Shown here in pieces: positions 60,590 through 64,000 of a stretch of DNA of 64,000 nucleotides. Source of the DNA: Capitulum mitella (Eukaryota > Arthropoda > Thecostraca > Pollicipedomorpha > Pollicipedidae); the NCBI GenBank assembly GCA_030062745.1, contig CP099851.1, forward strand, positions 3,710,161-3,774,160, in the 5' to 3' direction. Each line of letters opens with the position of its first letter. The stretch's first letter is position 1. The notes under the pieces were generated by a model that searched no databases, was not told where the DNA came from, and saw only the letters and a list, made by a program, of their open reading frames with translations. The translations under genes and the position numbers were made by a program.

Positions 60590-61270
60590 ACAAGTGTCAA
60601 ACGGTTATACACAGAATACCATGGTGAGGATACGATAGGCATATACAAATGACCCGGGTCGGCATATAATACACTGTATCCGAGAACACAAAGGGAATCT
60701 AAGGAACCATAGACTTTTGGACGCCTTAGTAATACACAGAGACAAGGAGAGGAATTTACCAAAATCGACCGAGGCAGAGAAGGTCATGGGAATTAGAGAT
60801 AGATTTAAAAGGAGAGCCATAGAAGCAGCACTGATAAGGTCAAAAGAATATCAGTATGTCGTCAGGGTGCATGAGACTTGCTACAGCGTCAGCTATTCTC
60901 CTTAGAGGGGCGATACATAAGTATAACGGATGTAAAATAATGCCACAATAACGCTTATGGCATCAGAGCATAATAGCTCGGTGATAGTATGATTTAAAGA
61001 TACGCCAGCGTCAGAGGTTTAAATGATAAACATCATGAAAGCAAAGCGTGTTACGCATTATGAAAAGACGGCGACGATTTTGATGTTTCGTTGACGATAT
61101 TTCTTTTCAAGGGTTCATTCAATTCATTCGAGGATTCAAGGATTCGCGTCATATCACGTGTCATGTTTAGTGTTTCGGATTTTGAGGATAAATTGGAAAT
61201 GCGGAAACGTATACATACTGTGACCTAAGGAGGACAATAAAGCCGAAACATCGACGTGGTCTTGTAATTC
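60590..61270 (+). pseudogene. Penelope-like 3' end, right arm (plus), GIY-YIG remnant
   Basis: A 62-codon open stretch (60717-60905) reads DALVIHRDKERNLPKSTEAE, then KVMGIRDRFKRRAIEAALIR. This resembles the end of the GIY-YIG endonuclease domain of Penelope-like retroelements: a conserved His in an AxxxH context, then RxxRRxIEAxxI. The preceding part (CIREHKGNLRNHR) continues the match in another frame, so the copy is broken. A hammerhead-like motif follows at 61215-61262. The element lacks its reverse transcriptase. Confidence 0.55.
61215..61262 (+). ncRNA. Hammerhead-ribozyme-like motif, decayed (right arm)
   Basis: The sequence CTAAGGA, GGACAATAAAGCC, GAAAC, ATC, GACG aligns with the left-arm motif. 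It keeps GAAAC, which the left arm has lost, but the CUGAUGA core is altered to CTAAGGA and the cleavage triplet GTC to ATC. It is unlikely to be catalytic. Confidence 0.45.
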
Positions 61271-63542
61271 TAACCTTTTACCAACATCCTGTCATTTTAA
61301 ACTGGGACTAGGAATCCCTCACCTCCCCCCTGCTGACTGCGCTTCTGTTCATTTACGGGCTTCCTGGTAAACACTCCTGATCTCGCCGAACCCGTATATC
61401 TAGAGTTACCGACCAGAAAAAAACGGAAATTATTCATGGGTCGAATGCATACGCGTCGGCCAATGTAAACAGTAATGAACAAACCTCACATAAAGTGCGA
61501 TTTTTCAAATCCATGTACTCAGTAACAAGTGGAGTTAGACACCATGTTTCTGTAATACAGAACCTCATAAATCTACTAAATTTTACCTCATAAACTTCAT
61601 AAACCTCATAGATTTTACAAAACTTCAAATCCTGTAGATTTTTGATGTTCGGCAAAATCTAGCGATATCGAAATAATCATCACGTGACCAAAAACTCTAC
61701 GTAACAGCCAATGGGACGAAATGGAAGGAGCACCATGCAAATCATGAACTATTAATCAGATTATCAGGTCAACTGGCTATGTTTAAAAGCAAGGACGATC
61801 CCTTGATCGCTAGGCTGGGATTGTAATTCGGCATTGTTCGAAATGCAAATAGGCTGGAGTAGATTACTCTCAGTGGATGCACTGAAGGATTGCAGAATTC
61901 GATGTTAGGCTTCGGGTGCTTGCGAAAGGGCGCGATTTTGTTTTTTCGTTCATGTGTTAATGCTGCTGCTGATGTACTGATGAAGAACAAAAAAAAATAT
62001 GTTTGAAAGCAATAGGTCATCCGGGATTTGCTGATGTGGCCTGATGGACAAGGAGCCCGAGAAAGGAGAGAAGAGTCCAGTGTGTGGCTCGCAGTGCCCT
62101 GGCATGAGCACATTTATCGGACTCCAGACCGAAGAGGTGGTCCGATTACCGGCCGGACCTACGGTGGAGTTGCACGGCACGAGTACGATTCTCAAGGGCC
62201 ACCTTGTCCGGTCTCTGGAGCAAAATGATTCCATTTTTGGGAACATTTGGGCTGCGGTTTTGGGGACGCTGTGGCTCGTCCGAGCTAAAGTTGTAATGAA
62301 ATAATACACCGGATCTTGATTAATTGTGTCGACATTGTCTCGTGTGGCCTGAACGAAAAAAGACAACGGTTTGGCGAAATGGAACATTTATCAAAACTCT
62401 AGCAAGCACTGAACAAAAAGCAAAGAAAATGTCATTTCACTCGGCTTGGGACACTTGTATAGACCCTATAATTTGTTGACCTACGTCACATGTCGCGTAA
62501 CTCAAACGACGAAAAGAGTAACTTGGACTTCTGATTTTCTTCACTCATCTTAAGCCACGGGATGGGAAGAAGATACGGTATGACTTAGCGTGAGGATCAT
62601 ATTTCCTCTGAAATCTGACGGTCTTATCGGACACTGCCTGGCGTTTTCTGCCAATCTTGGCTATCTCTTATGGACTTATATCAACCCTTTTGTATTTTGG
62701 GAACCAAGAACAGGTTCATGATTCAATCACCTGTCGATAGAGTGCGAATTATTCGTGTGTGTGCTCTAAACATGGCATCCTGTCTGGACCTATGAGTTCA
62801 CAAGCCAACGGCTTGCGCGAAATTTAGAACATGGTCACAAATATGGCGACATTTTTCTTGGTCCCTAGAAAGCAATATTTCGTGATGTGTTTGAACTTGG
62901 TATTAAAGGAAAGGTGGCAGTTTGGCCACAACGCTGCAAATGGTACGAAATGTCATACTAATGGAGCGATTACAGGTCCTCTGACTTCCGGCTGTGTAAC
63001 CCGGACACAAAAATACAGCTGCTTTCCAGACCACCCTGTACCGGGTATCACTGCATCTTGCATGATCTATGCATTAATTCTCTGAAATCTAGTAACCCAA
63101 ATTCAACTGGCACATGACCCAGAGGCCAAAATGATGAATTTTTGAATCCCAAAAAACGCTAAACCTCTTACAAAGTTCAAACAGTTGTAGGTCAAGCATG
63201 GCATTCGGCGTACCTTCCTAAATATTACCAATTACACGTCCTGGGTCAGACCTGTCGGGGAACCATGATCTCTGGTGCCGTAGCCTTGGGCCAAACGTCC
63301 ATGCCCCAGCGGTGTCCGACTTAACCCAAAGTGCATTGGATGCAGCGTCATTGTTGAGTTTTCATACACAGCAGTGAAGGTGCTGGACGAGGATATGCCG
63401 GCCACCTTGGGTTTACCAGAAGGCCAGCAATCGTCGTACGCCAACCCCTTCTCAGAGGACATGATTCAAAGCTCATGAGAAGATGTCTTTTCCATGCAGA
63501 TATCCGTTTGCCTTCACTCAACCGTATTCCTTGCTCCTACCC
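61271..63542. other. Unassigned flank
   Basis: A short CCTCATAAA(C/T) repeat lies near 61560-61615. Overlapping ORFs at 61950-62387 (minus, 145 codons) and 62028-62304 (plus, 86 codons) share one stretch and cannot both be real; neither shows a domain. No repeat family is recognised. Confidence 0.35.
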
Positions 63543-64000
63543 GGTTAACCTTATTCCACGCTGGAAGGGATTAACCGGGTGGTGGGTGGTCAGATTCCGT
63601 CCCCCCCCCCTCGCTTCTCGAAAAGTTTTTATTATGCCGATCTTCTAGCGGAAAAGAGCGTTTGATAACCAATAGGGAGATCTACATTTATGAAAAAGAA
63701 TTGCTGAAAATCTTGAAAAAGGCGTCAAAACGAGGTTATGTATATGGGTTTACCTTCACCAGTTTTCTGACCACATTTCATGACCAAATTTGGTCCCCTT
63801 TATGTAATGCTAACGACAATAAATATTTATCACATATTAGGTCGATTTTCAAAATTCATGGACATATCCAGTGCACATAAAAGGGATGCACGTTTCCTGG
63901 AAATGTTTATTCATTCCACAGAATATTTTGAGTGTGGTGAGGTTATTTGTGTTCGAAAAAGCACATCAATATGCGTTATATTCCGTATGATATACATATG
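63543..64000 (+). mobile_element. Possible further TTAA-type element, cut by window end
   Basis: GGTTAACCTTATTCCACGC is followed by a second TTAACC, a G-rich segment (GGGTGGTGGGTGG) and a C-run. This is the same layout as the left ends of families A and B (TTAACC, G-run, C-run). The following sequence does not match either family. The other end lies outside the window. Confidence 0.35.

Noticed and set aside
62028..62304. 86-codon plus-strand ORF with balanced composition
   Set aside because: It overlaps a longer minus-strand ORF, has no domain and no splice context.

Overview
The window reads as nuclear DNA of a metazoan, probably a marine invertebrate. I cannot name the clade from sequence alone. 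Three things support this: short coding exons with GT-AG borders separated by introns of 0.25 to 28 kb, LDL-receptor class A (LDLa) modules each on a symmetric phase 1-1 exon, and heavy loading with animal-type repeats (tRNA-derived SINEs, a Penelope-like element, TTAA-flanked MITE-like elements). No long intact ORF looks like a prokaryotic gene, and nearly all six-frame ORFs here are chance or repeat-derived.

The one gene I can support is a plus-strand multi-LDLa protein that starts upstream of the window. Seven LDLa exons are visible: 237-365, 1469-1573, 29814-29930, 30176-30298, 32942-33040, 36851-36997 and 38050-38202. Every one is a multiple of 3 nt long and is bounded by phase-1 introns with good donors. 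A candidate terminal exon at 56643-56860, also entered in phase 1, encodes a Cys-rich stretch and a C-terminal hydrophobic tail. That fits a secreted-side, membrane- or GPI-anchored receptor or scaffold. Exon 5 has lost the Cys I-Cys III pair, exon 6 has gained two cysteines, and exon 7 has expanded loops.

The introns are mostly mobile-element debris. Family A is a MITE-like element of about 1.2 kb with 12-bp TIRs (CCCTATTCCCGG) and TTAA flanks. Eight copies occupy about 15% of the window, and one is nested in another with an ATAT duplication. Several copies carry exact DR1 (AGGTCA-A-AGGTCA) and TCAAGGTCA nuclear-receptor-type motifs. Family B is a second TTAA-flanked family with four copies. 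Two copies of one tRNA-derived SINE (10.0 and 33.1 kb) and a different tRNA-like SINE (51.2 kb) are present. At 59.75-61.27 kb two degraded Penelope-like 3' ends lie head to head as an inverted repeat, each with a hammerhead-ribozyme-like motif at its outer end.

Other structure includes several minisatellites, a (CA)(TA)(TG) compound microsatellite, and three promoter-like spots: CRE-CCAAT-CRE near 4.8 kb, a CpG-rich block near 23.2 kb, and ETS + NRF1 sites with a consensus minus-strand donor near 47.7 kb. The last two may mark minus-strand genes nested in the large introns. The regions 6.5-9.1, 11.0-13.7, 24.8-29.8, 41.2-45.2, 46.5-52.5 and 53.7-58.5 kb hold little I can assign.
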